51,239 nucleotides of DNA, taken from assembly GCA_905221605.1 (NCBI GenBank), contig CAJNDS010000551.1, forward strand, positions 1 through 51,239, read 5' to 3'. The translations under genes and the position numbers were made by a program. The notes under the pieces are model-generated. The model saw only the letters and a program-made list of their open reading frames with translations. It did no database searches and had not been told where the DNA came from. Below, piece by piece: positions 29,995 to 40,899 of this stretch; positions within the stretch are counted from its first letter, which is position 1; each line of letters opens with the position of its first letter. The DNA comes from Symbiodinium natans. Taxonomy: Eukaryota; Sar; Dinophyceae; Suessiales; Symbiodiniaceae.

Positions 29995-30657
29995 ATGTCG
30001 AAGTCTGGCATTGTGAAGAACTGGGTCGAAGACAAGGGCTTTGGCTTCATAGGCACCGCATGGCACCGCACTGATATCACAGTCTCTGCAAGCATCTTGT
30101 CAGGATGGCGATTTGCACTTCCCTGTGCAGGACCCGATGATGGCAGCGAGGATTTGTTCTGCCACGCCTCCTGTCTGCAGGGTTGCAAAGGCCTGGGCAA
30201 GGGAGACAAAGTCCGCTTCGATGCGGAGTACGACGATCGCAAAGGCAAGATGCGCGCTGTGAACGTGTCCGTGGACGGCGGCGGGGGTGGTGGGGGCGGA
30301 GGGCGCGGCTATGACCGGGATGATCGCCGTGGGGGTTATGACCGAAGGGATGACCGTCGAGATGACCGCCGAGACGACCGCCGGGACTACGACCGCCGTG
30401 ATGACCGTCGTGATGACCGTCGCGACTACGACCGCCGAGATGACCGCCGAGACGACAGGGGCAAGGGCAAAGGAGGCAAAGGAGGTGATCGCTTCGGGGG
30501 GGACACCCGAGGTGACGACATCAGCAACGGCGGCAATAAGCACCTCACAGCTCGCGAGCTCTTCATGAGGCCGCTTGTTGCTGAGGGCCTTGTGCATCTT
30601 AAGCGCCCCCTGCTACCAACTCCACTAGGGACAAGCGCACAAGTCCAACCGTCCTAG
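29995..30657 (+). CDS. Cold-shock-domain RNA-binding protein with RDD-repeat tail, copy A (shortened C-terminus)
   Basis: Exons 29995-30052 and 30131-30657 join through a 78-bp GC-AG intron (ATAG|GCACCG..GTGCAG|GACC) to give 194 residues. The cold-shock domain (residues 1-66) has GIVKNW, KGFGFI (RNP1) and DLFCHAS (RNP2-like), then GDKVRFDAEYDDRKGKMRAVNV. A poly-Gly linker and RDD/YDRRDD repeats (about 75-135) follow, then KGKGGKGGDRFGG. Such proteins bind single-stranded RNA or DNA and often act as RNA chaperones. An AG directly before GAGACATG could be a trans-splice acceptor. Compared with copies B and C, 5 extra bases near 30646-30656 shift the frame and give an early TAG. This is the first of three tandem copies. 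Confidence 0.9.
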   Translation: MSKSGIVKNWVEDKGFGFIGTAWHRTDITVSASILSGWRFALPCAGPDDGSEDLFCHASCLQGCKGLGKGDKVRFDAEYDDRKGKMRAVNVSVDGGGGGGGGGRGYDRDDRRGGYDRRDDRRDDRRDDRRDYDRRDDRRDDRRDYDRRDDRRDDRGKGKGGKGGDRFGGDTRGDDISNGGNKHLTARELFMRPLVAEGLVHLKRPLLPTPLGTSAQVQPS

Positions 30658-31389
30658 CAGTTGCACCTCCTCTCCAGGCACGAGCGCGAGAAGCCAGGAA
30701 GGCGACGGCCCAGCTCGTCGAGGTCTTACTCACGGAGCCCGCCGCCAAGGCCTAAACCCTAGAAGCCCCCAACCCTAGCAGCACCCCCCGACTGCCCTTT
30801 AAACCAAAATATTACTGTAGGGTATATAAGTCCCCTTTTCTTACGAGGGCAGCCCCCCCCCCCCCCAGCCGAGAAGTCAAGGGCCGGGTTCTTCCAGGGT
30901 ACGGTCTCGTGGGCTTGATTCCGTTCGGTAGTGGTGTAGGCTATCATCGGGTACCCTATAGCTGTTATTTTTAGGACCCACCCTGTCTTAGGCACCCGAA
31001 ACCGGAGCATGAATTTCAACAACCTCCGTGTGGAATGTGGAAGGAGTTGGCTTGAATATGCTGCCTCCCCCCCGTCCCCCGCAGACTGTCTTGCCGGCAT
31101 CGCGCAGTCCTGGTCTGTAGTTAGTCTCATGAACCCTGAAATTCTGAAACACTAAATCATTCTGTTAAACCCTGCAGCCTACACTTGCCCTAACCCAAAA
31201 ATCCCTGAACCCTCAACTTCTTTAAATCCTAGCCCCCATACAACTCCTCAACCCTGAGCCCTAAACCCCTAAAAGCCCCTATTCCCGTAAAGCCCCGAAA
31301 CCATGAACCCATAAACCCTGAACACTAGCCCAATACAACCCCAAACCCTACACCCTAAACTATAAACTCAACTGGCGCATCCTCACAGG

Positions 31390-33860
31390 ACTCGCCGTGA
31401 AAACTTCAACTAAGCTTGGAGGCAGTATAATGGGTTTAGGACTTTAGGGTTCAGGGCCAGGGTTTAAAGGTTCCGGGTTGGGATGTTTCCCCTTATACTA
31501 ACAGTCCTCAATAGGATTATCATAGTGGGTCCGATCACGGTCCTTAATAGGGATTACATTAGGGGGTCCTATAATCCCTGGACTGTTAGTGTAAGGGGAG
31601 CATTCCAAGTTCCGGGTCTCGGGCTTCGGGCTTAGGGCTCAGGGTTTATGGTCGTTGGCTTCAACGGGTTTGGGTTGTTTGAAGGCTTGCGGTTTGATGG
31701 GCTTTATTGTCTTTACGGGTCCCACAGGAGGCATAGGATTAAGGGTGAAGGGTTGAGTACTTAGGAGGTTTAGGGCAGTTCAGGGTTCGGGTTTAGTCGA
31801 CAGGGGTTTCGGATTGAAGTACGGACTGTCGTGCAGAGTTGGTGCTTGTGGTGGTTTTTGTTCAAAGGGTGCTGTGGGTGTGGGTGCTGAAAGGCCTGCG
31901 TAGGGCCGTTACAAGGTTGAGGGTAGGGTGTCATGAGGGAGTATGGCCTTTGTTAGGAATCAGGGTTTCTTAACCTTGAAGGTTCTTGGTTTTGAAGAAA
32001 AGAGGGCTTATGGGATTGCGATTTGGGGCGTACGGCTGAAGGAGCTTTCTCTGCAGGAATGATGCGTCTAATGCACCTAATCAAGTGGCATGAACAGGTA
32101 GCTCAAAAGCCCCCACCCAGCCAAAACTCTCCCCTACACGACCTATATAAGGTCCCTGGTTCTTAAGGGTTTAGGGTTTAGGAGTCCCCTCCGCATGTCA
32201 GGAAAGCAAGGGGAGAGTGAGGGTGGAGCACGCCCATCTTGGCCGCGGCAGACCCTCCAGAGAATATGGTAACCTTAAAAACCCTAATTGGCGGTTCATC
32301 GGTACTTTTAAGTAGGGGTAGAATAAGTGGGGGAACTCCGTATTTGGGGTACGTATATCCGTACTTATAAGTACCCGGAACCTCCAACTAGCTTTTCGAA
32401 GCACTGAATCCCAAAGCAGCTGAAGCCTAAGCCCCGAACCTTACAACCCTAAACCCCCAAAGGGGCTGACGCTTGGGTATGTTGTTGGAGGCTGGGCTGG
32501 GAAGAGTACCATGACCTGCTTCATAGCAAAGATGTGCAGATTTCAACACACCTAGACCTAGACTCCCAGTTGTCAGTTGTTCCTTGTTTCTTTGATAGTA
32601 CTTCGTTTTCTCATGAAATTCTAAGAATGCCGAAGCCCTACACCCTAACTAAGCCAAATTCTACTACCGCGTCTCGAGTTTTGAGCCCAGATGGCCTGAT
32701 GCTGCAATACACAACTGTTTAAACAGCACGCAGCCCACGTGACTCGGCCGTTGCAGCGCAGCAATCTGCCGAAAGCCTCAGTGTGCCAACAGTGACAGGC
32801 AGGCCGCGAACCCCAAAGCCCCCGAAAGATCCCAGAAGCCCTCAACTCGAATGACCCCAAGACCCTAAACCCTGCGCCCTAAACCCTAAACCCTAAACCC
32901 TAAACCCTAAACCCTAAACCCTAAACCCTAAACCCTAAACCCTAAACCCTAAACCCTAAACCCTAAACCCTAAACCCTAAACCCTAAACCCTAAACCCTA
33001 AACCCCTAGCACTACGTACAGACGTTAGACCTTAGCATCCCCGAGGCCCCTACGATCCTCGAATCCCTCAACTCCTCTCTGCAACAGCAAGGAAGCCCAT
33101 GGCCCCAAAGGACCGAAACATATCAGAAACCCTAAACCCTAAACCCTAAACCCAGGTCAGGTTCTAGTCTAGTATGGGTTGAGGTTGAGGAGTGATATAG
33201 GGCCAATGTAGGGTTGGAAAAACTGGTGGTCCCTATATATTTATACTAACCCCCAAAACCCTATTCTAATTGGTGAGGCCTCCGTATTAGCTCCTTGCAG
33301 CCGCGTTTCTTCACGCGCTGGCGGAGCGAGTCGTGCAAGCGGCGAGCAAAGCTTGCCTCCTAAACTTTGGGGACCAAATGGGCCCTAAAATTGGGATTTA
33401 GGGTTTAGGGTTTACGGTTGACCCAATGTTATGATCCCTATTGAGGTATATGAGCCGCAAACCCTTTTATAGGGTTTATTTAGTCCCCAAGGAATAGTCT
33501 ACTGAGACTGCGTTCCTGTGGCGCGGTGCTCGAGCCAAAACGAAGCAGGACAAGAGGTGTGTCGAACGTTGCTGTTGCATCGGTGTCTCATCTGGCTATT
33601 ATTGCCCGCTTCCATTCCGACTAGTTGTGCATGGTATCTTTGAAGAGTCTGTCAGGTACCTCCTTACGGCCTTGGCATCTCACTTGCTGGCTCCGTCCCG
33701 CGACACCGCTGCAGGCTGGAAGCTAACGTTCCGCGGTTTGCAAAGCTGACGCGGAGCGTCTTCCAAAAACCCCCCTAAACTCTAAACCCCGAACCCTATA
33801 CAATCGTTCAGGCCAGGAGTTTACCTCGCACCTGGCTGTGATCGTGGAAGAGTCCAAAGG
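31390..33860 (+). CDS. Second gene of the tandem unit, copy A, unnamed, exon islands only
   Basis: Islands conserved in all three units after AG sites: 31391-31428 (LAVRTSTELGG), 32227-32265 (ILAAADPPEN), 33301-33380 (AFLHALAERVVQAASKACLL), 33515-33556 (WRSARAKTKQDKR, with differences in this copy), 33640-33715 (ESVRYLLTALASHLLAPSRD) and 33829-33860 (LAVIVEESKG). The best exon is the 33301 one, which reads like an amphipathic helix. Conservation relative to flanking intron is modest, so some islands may not be coding. No family recognised. In this copy the 33640 island runs into a stop after DTAAG. Confidence 0.4.
31480..31606. mobile_element. MITE-like inverted repeat, family 2, unit A
   Basis: GGGATGTTTCCCCTTATACT at left with CAGTCC; GGACTGTTAGTGTAAGGGGA at right, then GCATTCC. 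Homologous copies at the same place in units B and C, so insertion predates the duplication. Confidence 0.85.
32285..32389. mobile_element. MITE-like inverted repeat, family 1, unit A
   Basis: AATTGGCGGTTCATCGGTACTT at left, AAGTACCCGGAACCTCCAACTA at right; present at the same position in units B (36713) and C (41799). Confidence 0.85.
32884..33005 (-). repeat. Perfect telomeric array (CCCTAAA)n, about 17 copies
   Basis: The corresponding place in unit B holds a shorter mixed CCCTAAG/CCCTAAA tract (37517-37590) and unit C only a few degenerate units (42460-42490). Array length differs strongly between paralogues. Confidence 0.97.
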
Positions 33861-34227
33861 CAAGGTAGGGTCCATGAATACTGCTAATTGCTGAAGAACC
33901 CCCAAAGACTAAAACAACTTCTCTCAGCCAACCTTGAACCCCTCCCCAAAGCCCTACAACCCCTGAAGCCCCTCTCAACTCCTGACCTTAGCCGCCCTCA
34001 GGACTACGGACCGAGCAAACCTTAAAACCCCAAACCCTGACTTCCCCAAACCCTAAACCCTATAAGCCCCAAACTTGTAAATTGTGATGCTGTGCCCTCG
34101 TTTGCTCCCATCAGTTCCAGCGGGGGTAGTTTGCATGCCTTGGCGCGGTGCTGTCAGGACGGACGGTGTGTCGTGAGGGCTGCAGCTGGAAGAGCGACCA
34201 AACCGTCCACAATTCTACACAGGAGAC

Positions 34228-34990
34228 ATGTCGAAGTCTGGCGTTGTGAAGAACTGGATGGACGACAAGGGCTTTGGCTTCATAGGCGCCGTTGCACTTG
34301 CATGTTCTTGGCATGCCAAGCTGGCGGCATTGTTAGCTTGCATTTCCCTGTGCAGGACCCGATGATGGCAGTGAGGACTTGTTTTGCCACTCCTCCTGTT
34401 TGCAAGGATGCAAGGGTCTGGGCAAGGGAGACAAAGTCCGCTTCGATGCGGAGTACGACGATCGCAAAGGCAAGATGCGAGCTGTGAACGTGTCCGTGGA
34501 GGGCGGCGGGGGTGGTGGAGGCGGAGGGCGCGGCTATGATCGGGATGATCGCCGTGGGGGCTATGACCGAAGGGATGACCGTCGAGATGACCGCCGGGAC
34601 GACCGCCGGGACTATGATCGTCGTGATGACCGTCGCGACTACGATCGCCGAGATGACCGCCGGGATGACCGCCGAGATGATCGCCGAGACGACAGGGGCA
34701 AGGGGAAAGGAGGCAAAGGAGGTGATCGCTTCGGGGGGGACACCCGAGGTGACGACATCAGCAATGGCGGCAACAAGCACCTGACAGCTCGCGAGCTCTA
34801 CATGAGGCCGCTTGTTGCTGAGGGCCTTATGCATCTTAAGCGCCCTCTGCTACCAACTCCACTAGGGGCAAGCGCACAATTCCAGCCAGCAGTTGCACCT
34901 CGTCTCCAGGCACGAGCGCGAGAACCCGCGAAGGCGACGGCCCAGCTCGTCGAGGTCTGGCTCACGGAGCCCGCCGCCAAGGCCTTTTAA
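34228..34990 (+). CDS. Cold-shock-domain RNA-binding protein with RDD-repeat tail, copy B
   Basis: Exons 34228-34285 and 34356-34990 with a 70-bp GC-AG intron (ATAG|GCGCCG..GTGCAG|GACC); 230 residues. Same cold-shock domain as copy A (GVVKNWMDDKGFGFI, then EDLFCHSSCLQGCKG). The RDD tail has a different arrangement and number of RRDD units from copies A and C. The C-terminus is full length, ending PRLQARAREPAKATAQ and VWLTEPAAKAF before TAA. Intron position and phase are identical in all three copies. The adjacent AG just before GAGACATG is kept. The best candidate for an intact, expressed copy, together with copy C. Confidence 0.92.
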
Positions 34991-35755
34991 GCCCTACACC
35001 CTACCAGCACCCCCCAACTACCCTATAATCGTGGGGTATACAAGTTATACAAGTTCCCTTTGTGAAAGGGCAGTTGGGGACAGGTAACTCTAAACGCTAT
35101 GAACCCCAGAAGTCAAGGGCCGGGGTCTTCCAGCGCATGCGGTAGAAGTCCTCTAAGTTCATGATGGTCCCGTGGGCTTGATTCCGTTCTGTAGTGGTGT
35201 AGACTCTCATTGTTTGCCCTATGGCTTTTATTTTCAGGGCCCACACTGTCTTAGGCACCCGAAACGGGAGCATGAATTTCACACGTATGGAAGGAGTTGG
35301 GCGGCATATGCTTCCCCCCCCCCCCCCCCCTCAAGTACAAGATTCTCATCCGGTCACAGCGTCAGGCTGGCCGTATGAGAGGAAGCACCCCCTGCCAGAC
35401 CCCACCCCCTCGTCCCCCCGGTGCTTGCAGAGCGTCTTGACGGCATCGCACAGTTCCTGGTCTGCAGTCAGTCTCGTAAACCCTGAAACCCTACATGAAC
35501 CTTTAAAACCCCTGCAGCCTACACTTGCCCTAACCCAAAATCCCTGAACCCTCAACTCATATAAATCCTAGCCCCCATGCAACTCCTAAACCCCTAAACC
35601 CCTAAACCCCTAATATCCCCTAATCCCCATAAAGCCCCTAAACTAAACCATGAACCCATAAACCCTGAAGCCCAAAAAGCTCCTAAACCCTAAAACCCCG
35701 AACACTAGCACAATAGAATCCTAAACCCTAAACTCAACTGGCGCTTCCTCACAGG

Positions 35756-38667
35756 GCTCGCCGTGAGAACTTCAACTGAGCTTGGAGGCATTAGGGTTTT
35801 TCCCGATTTAGGGTTCAGGGCCAGGGTTTAAAGGTTCCGGGTTGGGATGTTTCCCCTTATACTAACAGTCCTTTATAGGGACTAGAACAGGGAGAACTCT
35901 AATCCCTACTAAGGACTGTTAGTACAAGGGGGAACTTCCCAAGTCCCAGTCTCAGGCTTAGGGCTCAGGGTTTATGGTTGTTGGCTTCAGCCGGCGTATG
36001 GGTTTATAAGGCTTCAAGGGGTTTGGGTTGTTTGAAGGCTTGCGGTTTGATGGGCTTTGTTGGCTTTAAGGGTCCTCAGGGGGCATAGGGCTTAGGGTGA
36101 AGGGTTGAGTAGTTAGGAGGGTTTAGTCGACAGGGGTTTCGGATTAGAAGTATGGACTATCGTACAGAGTTGGTACGCTGGCGGCTGTGGGTGTGGGCGC
36201 TAAACGGCCTGCGTAGGGCCGTAAGGAGGTTGAAGGTTTAGAGGGTTTAGGGGCCTTCGGGCTGTAGGGTGTTTGGGCCTATGGTTATTGGACATTTAGG
36301 TCTTCAGAGCCTTTAAGAACTTTAGGGCTTGCAAGTGTCTGGTTTAGGGTGTCATTCGGGAGTATGGCCTTTGTGAGGGACCAAGGGTTTGATCTTTGAA
36401 GGTTTATGTGTTTTGAGGAAGAGAGGGCTTCTGGGACTGCGATTTGGGGTGTGCGGCTGAAGGAGCTTTGCATGAAGGACGCGTATTGTGCACCTGATTA
36501 AGTGAGCGCACGACATCCTCAACAGTCCGAACCATCCGAACCTCTGCCTTACACCGTTACGCCCGAAGTTCCCTGGTTGTTATATAAGGTTTTAGTGTTT
36601 AGGGCCCTAAACCCTAAACCCTAAACCCTGAATCCGCATGTCAGGAAAGCAAAGGGAGAGTGAGGGTTGTGCACGCCCATCTTGGCCGCGGCAGACCCTC
36701 CAGAGAATGTGGTAAGGTTCATGGAGACTTATAAGTAGGGTTCTAATAGGTGTGGTAACTATAGTTATATCCTTGATTGGGGTACGTATAGCCTTACCTA
36801 TAAGTACCCAGAACCTCCAAGTAGCTTTTCGAAGCACTGAATCCCAAAGCAGCTGCAGCCTAAGCCCCGAACCATGTACCTGCTTCATACCTAAGATGTG
36901 CAGGTTTCAAAAGAGCTGGAGGATTCACCTCGACTCCCAGTTGTCAGTTGTTCCTTCTTGCTTTTGAAGTACTTCGTTTTCTCATTGTATCTAATAATCC
37001 CGAAACCCTAAACCCTAACCAAAGCCGATTCTACTACTGCGTTCCGAGTTTTGAGCCCTGACCTGATGCTGCAAGACACAACTGTTTAAACAACACGCAG
37101 CCCACGTGATTCGGCCGTTGCAGCGCAGCAATCTGCCGAAAGCCTCAGTGTGCCAACCGTGACAGGCAGGCCGCGAACCCCAAAGCCCCCGAAAGATCCC
37201 AGAAGCCCCTCAAACTAGCTGGTTCCTGAAACATCATCGGCCGACTGCAGTCTTATCGGCCAACCAGTGGCCTTTCTGTGGGTATCTCGGAGCCTAAACC
37301 CTAAACCCTAAACCCTAAAACCTAAACCCTAAACCCTAAACGGGCTATCTGCTGCGCAAGGTTGGCCTGGTGGGAAAAAAAGGTCATTATTTCGGTGTGC
37401 TGCACATGACGGCACTACCGTGTTGTGGAGCACAGGGTTTTCTCCCAGACGAGGTTTTCCCTGTGCCCCAGTTTCAGTGCTGGCTCTCAGGTGTATCTGA
37501 TGGGCACTCGAATGACCCCCAAACCTAAACCCTAAACCCTAAACCCTAAGCCCTAAGCCCTAAGCCCTAAGCCCTAAACCCTAAACCCTAAACCCCTAGC
37601 ACTAAACACAGACCTTAGACCTCAGCATCCCCAAGGCCCCTACGATCCTCGAATCCCTCAACTCCTAAACTGGTCCTAAACTGTGCTTTCTGCACCTCGT
37701 GCCTGGAAACAACAAGGAAACCCATGAACTCAAAGGACACATACCTGACAATGAACTTTCGGGTTACCCTAAACCCTAAACCCTAAACCCTAAACCCCAA
37801 ACCCCAAACCCCAAACCCCAAACCCCAAACCCCAAACCCCAAACCCCAAACCCCAAACCCTGAACCCAGGTCAGGGTTCTAGTCTAGTATGGGTTGAGCA
37901 GAAATATAGGGCCAATAGGGGACTGAATGACTACCCATGGTATGCCCTTGTGGTCCCTATATGATTGTACTATAGAAACCCCCAAGACCTTATTGTAAAT
38001 GCTGAGGCCCCCGTATCTGCTCCTTGCAGGCGCGTTTCTTCACGCGCTGGCGGAGCGAGTCGTGCAAGCGTCGAGCAAAGCTTGCCTCCTAAACTTTGGG
38101 GACCAAATGAGCCCAGAATTGGGATTTAGGGTTTAGAGTTTTGGGTCCAATGCTACTATGGTCCGTATTGAGGTATGTGAACCATAAACCCTTTTAGGGG
38201 TCATTTAGTCCCCAAGGAATAGTCTACCGAGACGTCATTCCAGTGGCGCAGTGCTCGAGCCAAAACGAAGCAGGACAAGAGGTGCTCTGAAGCGGTGTCT
38301 CATCTGGCTGTTATTGCAGACTTCGATTCCGCCGAGATGTGCACGGTATCTTTCCCCTAAACCCTAAACCCTAAACCCTAACCTCTAAACCCTAAACCCT
38401 AAACCCTGAGTCTGTCAGGTAACTCCTCCTTACGGCCTTGGCATCTCACTTGCTGGCTCCGTCCCGCGACACCGCTGCAGGCCGGAAGCCACACCAGCGT
38501 TCCGGGGCGATGTTCAGCGATGTCAGCGCGCGCAAACGAGTTTGCAAAGCTGACACGGAGCGTCTCCAAGAACTCCCGAAACTCTAAACCCTAAACCCTG
38601 TAAGCCATCGTTCAGGCCAGGTGCTTACCTCGCAACTGGCTGTGATCGTGGAAGAGTCCAAAGGCAG
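35756..38667 (+). CDS. Second gene of the tandem unit, copy B, interrupted by a telomeric insertion
   Basis: Islands: 35757-35793 (LAVRTSTELGG), 36675-36711 (ILAAADPPEN), 38030-38109 (AFLHALAERVVQASSKACLL), 38236-38280 (WRSARAKTKQDKR), 38408-38500 (the SVR..LTALASHLLAPSRD region, broken) and 38636-38667 (LAVIVEESKG). At 38354 a 54-bp telomeric tract interrupts the sequence that reads GTATCTTTGAAGAGTCTGTC in the other copies, directly in front of the coding-like stretch, and small indels follow. If this stretch is an exon, copy B is a pseudogene; if the tract falls in an intron, it may be harmless. No family recognised. Confidence 0.35.
35844..35940. mobile_element. MITE-like inverted repeat, family 2, unit B
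   Basis: The most compact copy: GGGATGTTTCCCCTTATACT with AACAGTCC, and GGACTGTTAGTACAAGGGGG with AACTTCCC. Confidence 0.87.
36713..36822. mobile_element. MITE-like inverted repeat, family 1, unit B
   Basis: AAGGTTCATGGAGACTTATAAG at left is shortened; right TATAAGTACCCAGAACCTCC. Confidence 0.8.
37217..37505. other. 289-bp insertion present only in unit B
   Basis: Units A and C run from GATCCCAGAAGCC straight into ACTCGAATGACCCC. In unit B the two are separated by 289 bp of unique sequence containing a telomeric tract (37290-37340). A 3-bp ACT stands at both edges. Confidence 0.85.
37793..37860 (-). repeat. CCCCAAA variant array, about 9 copies
   Basis: Head-to-tail CCCCAAA, following a short CCCTAAA run. 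Units A and C have only CCCTAAA here. Confidence 0.97.
38354..38407 (-). repeat. 54-bp telomeric insertion, unit B only
   Basis: CCCCTAAACCC.. with one CCCTAACCT irregularity, placed between GGTATCTTT and GAGTCTGTC. Units A and C read continuously through this point. Confidence 0.95.
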
Positions 38668-38884
38668 GGAGGGGGTCCATGAGTAAAACTAATTGCTTGA
38701 GAACCCCCCCCCCCCAAATGACTAAAAGAAACTTCTCTCAGCCTGAACCCCGAACCCCACCCCTGTCAAAGCCCAACAACCCCCGAAGCCTCTCAACTCC
38801 TGATTGCGCCGCCCTCAGAAGTACGGACCGAGGGTTCAGTCATTCGTTCCGCAGCTCACACGCCACCCTGAATTGTAAAGCCCG

Positions 38885-38970
38885 AAGCGCCTGAAACCCC
38901 TAAACCCTAAACCCTGAACTCTAAACCCTAAACCTAAACCCTAAACCCTAAACCCTAAACCTAAACCCCA
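38885..38970 (-). repeat. Interstitial CCCTAAA tract at the end of unit B
   Basis: Partly degenerate (CCCTGAA, CTCTAAA, CCTAAA) units between units B and C. Confidence 0.93.
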
Positions 38971-39199
38971 AGCTTCCTGAGGGCGGAAGCCAGCTGATGA
39001 GCCATTTCCCGGAGCTCGTGATGCCTCGCACTGAGAACCCATCCCTGTTTTGAAGGGCGAAGGCAAGATTACATAGACATCTAGGGGCCTTCAGCACTAT
39101 GAACTCTATAAACCCTAAACTCCTGAGCTCCTCTGCCCCTTAATCCTAACTCTTAAACCTCAGACCTTGCAAGCAAAGGTCATTTAGAGGTGATTTAGA

Positions 39200-39307
39200 C
39201 GCGCTCTCTCTCTCTCTCTCTCCTTTTCTCTCTCTCTCTCTCTCTCGCTCTTTCTCTCTCTCTCTCTCTCTGTCGCTTTCTCTGTCTCCATCTCTCTGTC
39301 TCTCTCT

Positions 39308-39342
<35 letters not shown>

Positions 39343-39399
39343 CCCTTCTCTTTCTCTTTCTCGTTCTCATGCTCTTTCTCTTTCTCTCTTTTTGTTGTC

Positions 39400-39443
<44 letters not shown>

Positions 39444-39445
39444 CC
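39200..39445 (+). repeat. CT-rich microsatellite
   Basis: About 245 bp of (CT)n with TTTC and GTCT breaks just upstream of unit C. The antisense Arg/Glu-rich ORF is an artefact. Confidence 0.97.
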
Positions 39446-39717
39446 TCCCTCGAACCTAATCCTCAACACATAAGCCCTGAAACCTTAAACCTGAAACCCT
39501 AAGCCGCCTATACCCTAAACCCCAAACCCTGACTTCCCCAAACCCTACACCCTGAGCCCCAAACTTTTGAATTGTGATGCTGTGCCTTCGTTTGCTCCCA
39601 TCAGTTCCAGCCGGGGGGGTAGTTTGCGTGCCTTGGCGCGGTGCTGTCAGGACGGTGTGACGTGAGGGCTGCAGTTGGAAGAGCGACCACACCTTCCACA
39701 AATTTGGCACAGGAGAC

Positions 39718-40485
39718 ATGTCGAAGACTGGCGTTGTGAAGAATTGGATGGATGACAAGGGCTTTGGGTTCATAGGCGCCGTTGCACTTGCATGTTCTGG
39801 GCATGCACCTCGCATGTGCCCTGCCATGCTGGCATGATTGGCGAATTTCATTTCCTGTGCAGGCCCAGATGATGGCAGTGAGGACTTGTTCTGCCATTCC
39901 TCCAGTCTGCAGGGATGCAAGGGCCTGGGCAAGGGAGACAAGGTCAGATTCGATGCGGACTACGACGATCGCAAAGGCAAGATGCGAGCAGTGAACGTGT
40001 CTTTGGAGGGCGGCGGGGGTGGCGGGGGCGGCGGGCGCGGCTATGATCGGGATGATCGCCGTGGGGGCTACGACCGACGGGACGACCGCCGAGACGACCG
40101 CCGGGACTATGACCGCCGTGATGACCGTCGTGATGACCGTCGCGACTACGACCGCCGAGATGACCGCCGAGATGATCGCCGAGACGACAGGGGCAAGGGC
40201 AAAGGAGGCAAAGGAGGTGATCGCTTCGGGGGGGACACCCGAGGTGACGACATCAGCAATGGCGGCAACAAGCACCTGACAGCTCGCGAGCTCTACATGA
40301 GGCCGCTTGTTGCTGAGGGCCTTATGCATCTTAAGCGCCCTCTGCTACCAACTCCACTAGGGGCAAGCGCACAATTCCAGCCAGCAGTTGCACCTCGTCT
40401 CCAGGCACGAGCGCGAGAACCCGCGAAGGCGACGGCCCAGCTCGTCGAGGTCTGGCTCACGGAGCCCGCCGCCAAGGCCTTTTAA
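39718..40485 (+). CDS. Cold-shock-domain RNA-binding protein with RDD-repeat tail, copy C
   Basis: Exons 39718-39775 and 39863-40485 with an 87-bp GC-AG intron (ATAG|GCGCCG..GTGCAG|GCCC); 226 residues. Domain order as in copy B: cold-shock domain with KGFGFI and DLFCHSS, poly-Gly linker, YDRRDD repeats, KGKGGKGGDRFGG, and a conserved tail ending EPAAKAF. The 3' part of the gene is almost base-identical to copy B, closer than to copy A, suggesting either that B and C are the younger pair or gene conversion. The intron differs more than the exons, which supports selection on the protein. Confidence 0.92.
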
Positions 40486-40899
40486 GCCCTACACCCTACC
40501 AGCACCCCCCAACTACCCTTCAACCAGAATCGTGGGGTATATAATAAGTTCCCTTTATGCAAGGGTAGTTGGGGGGTGCAGGTAACTCTAAACCCCATCA
40601 ACCCCAGAAGTCAAGGGCCGGGTTCTTCTAGCGCATGCGGTATAGGTCCTCTGAGTTGGTTATGGTCCCTGGGGCTTTGTTCTCTAGCGGTGTAGGCAAT
40701 TACTGGGTACCCTGTAGCTTCTATTTTCACGGCTCACACTGTCTTAGGCACCCGAAATGCGAGCCCCACCCCCCCTCCCCCACCCCCGGCCCGCGTCGCC
40801 CCCGTGCTTGAAGAGTGTCTTGCCGGCATCACGCATCTGTAGTCAGTCTCGTAAACCCTGAAACCTGGACCCTTAACCCCACTGGCGCTTCCTCACAGG

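Larger units (their letters stand above)
29846..34022 (+). repeat. Tandem duplication unit A (cold-shock gene plus second gene)
   Basis: About 4.2 kb. The same markers occur in the same order in units B (34060-38840) and C (39550-43440): cold-shock gene, poly(C) patch, family 2 MITE, family 1 MITE, and the exon AFLHALAERVVQ. Confidence 0.9.
34060..38840 (+). repeat. Tandem duplication unit B
   Basis: About 4.8 kb, longer than A and C because of a 289-bp insertion at 37217, a CCCCAAA array at 37793 and a 54-bp telomeric insertion at 38354. Confidence 0.9.

Noticed and set aside
39146-39469. Antisense Arg/Glu-rich ORF of 107 codons
   Set aside because: Translation of the CT microsatellite.
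30100-40329. Antisense ORFs of 165-242 codons over the cold-shock genes, rich in Val, Ala and Ile
   Set aside because: Complement of the CGN-GAY repeat that encodes RDD; the sense frame has a known domain and conserved introns.
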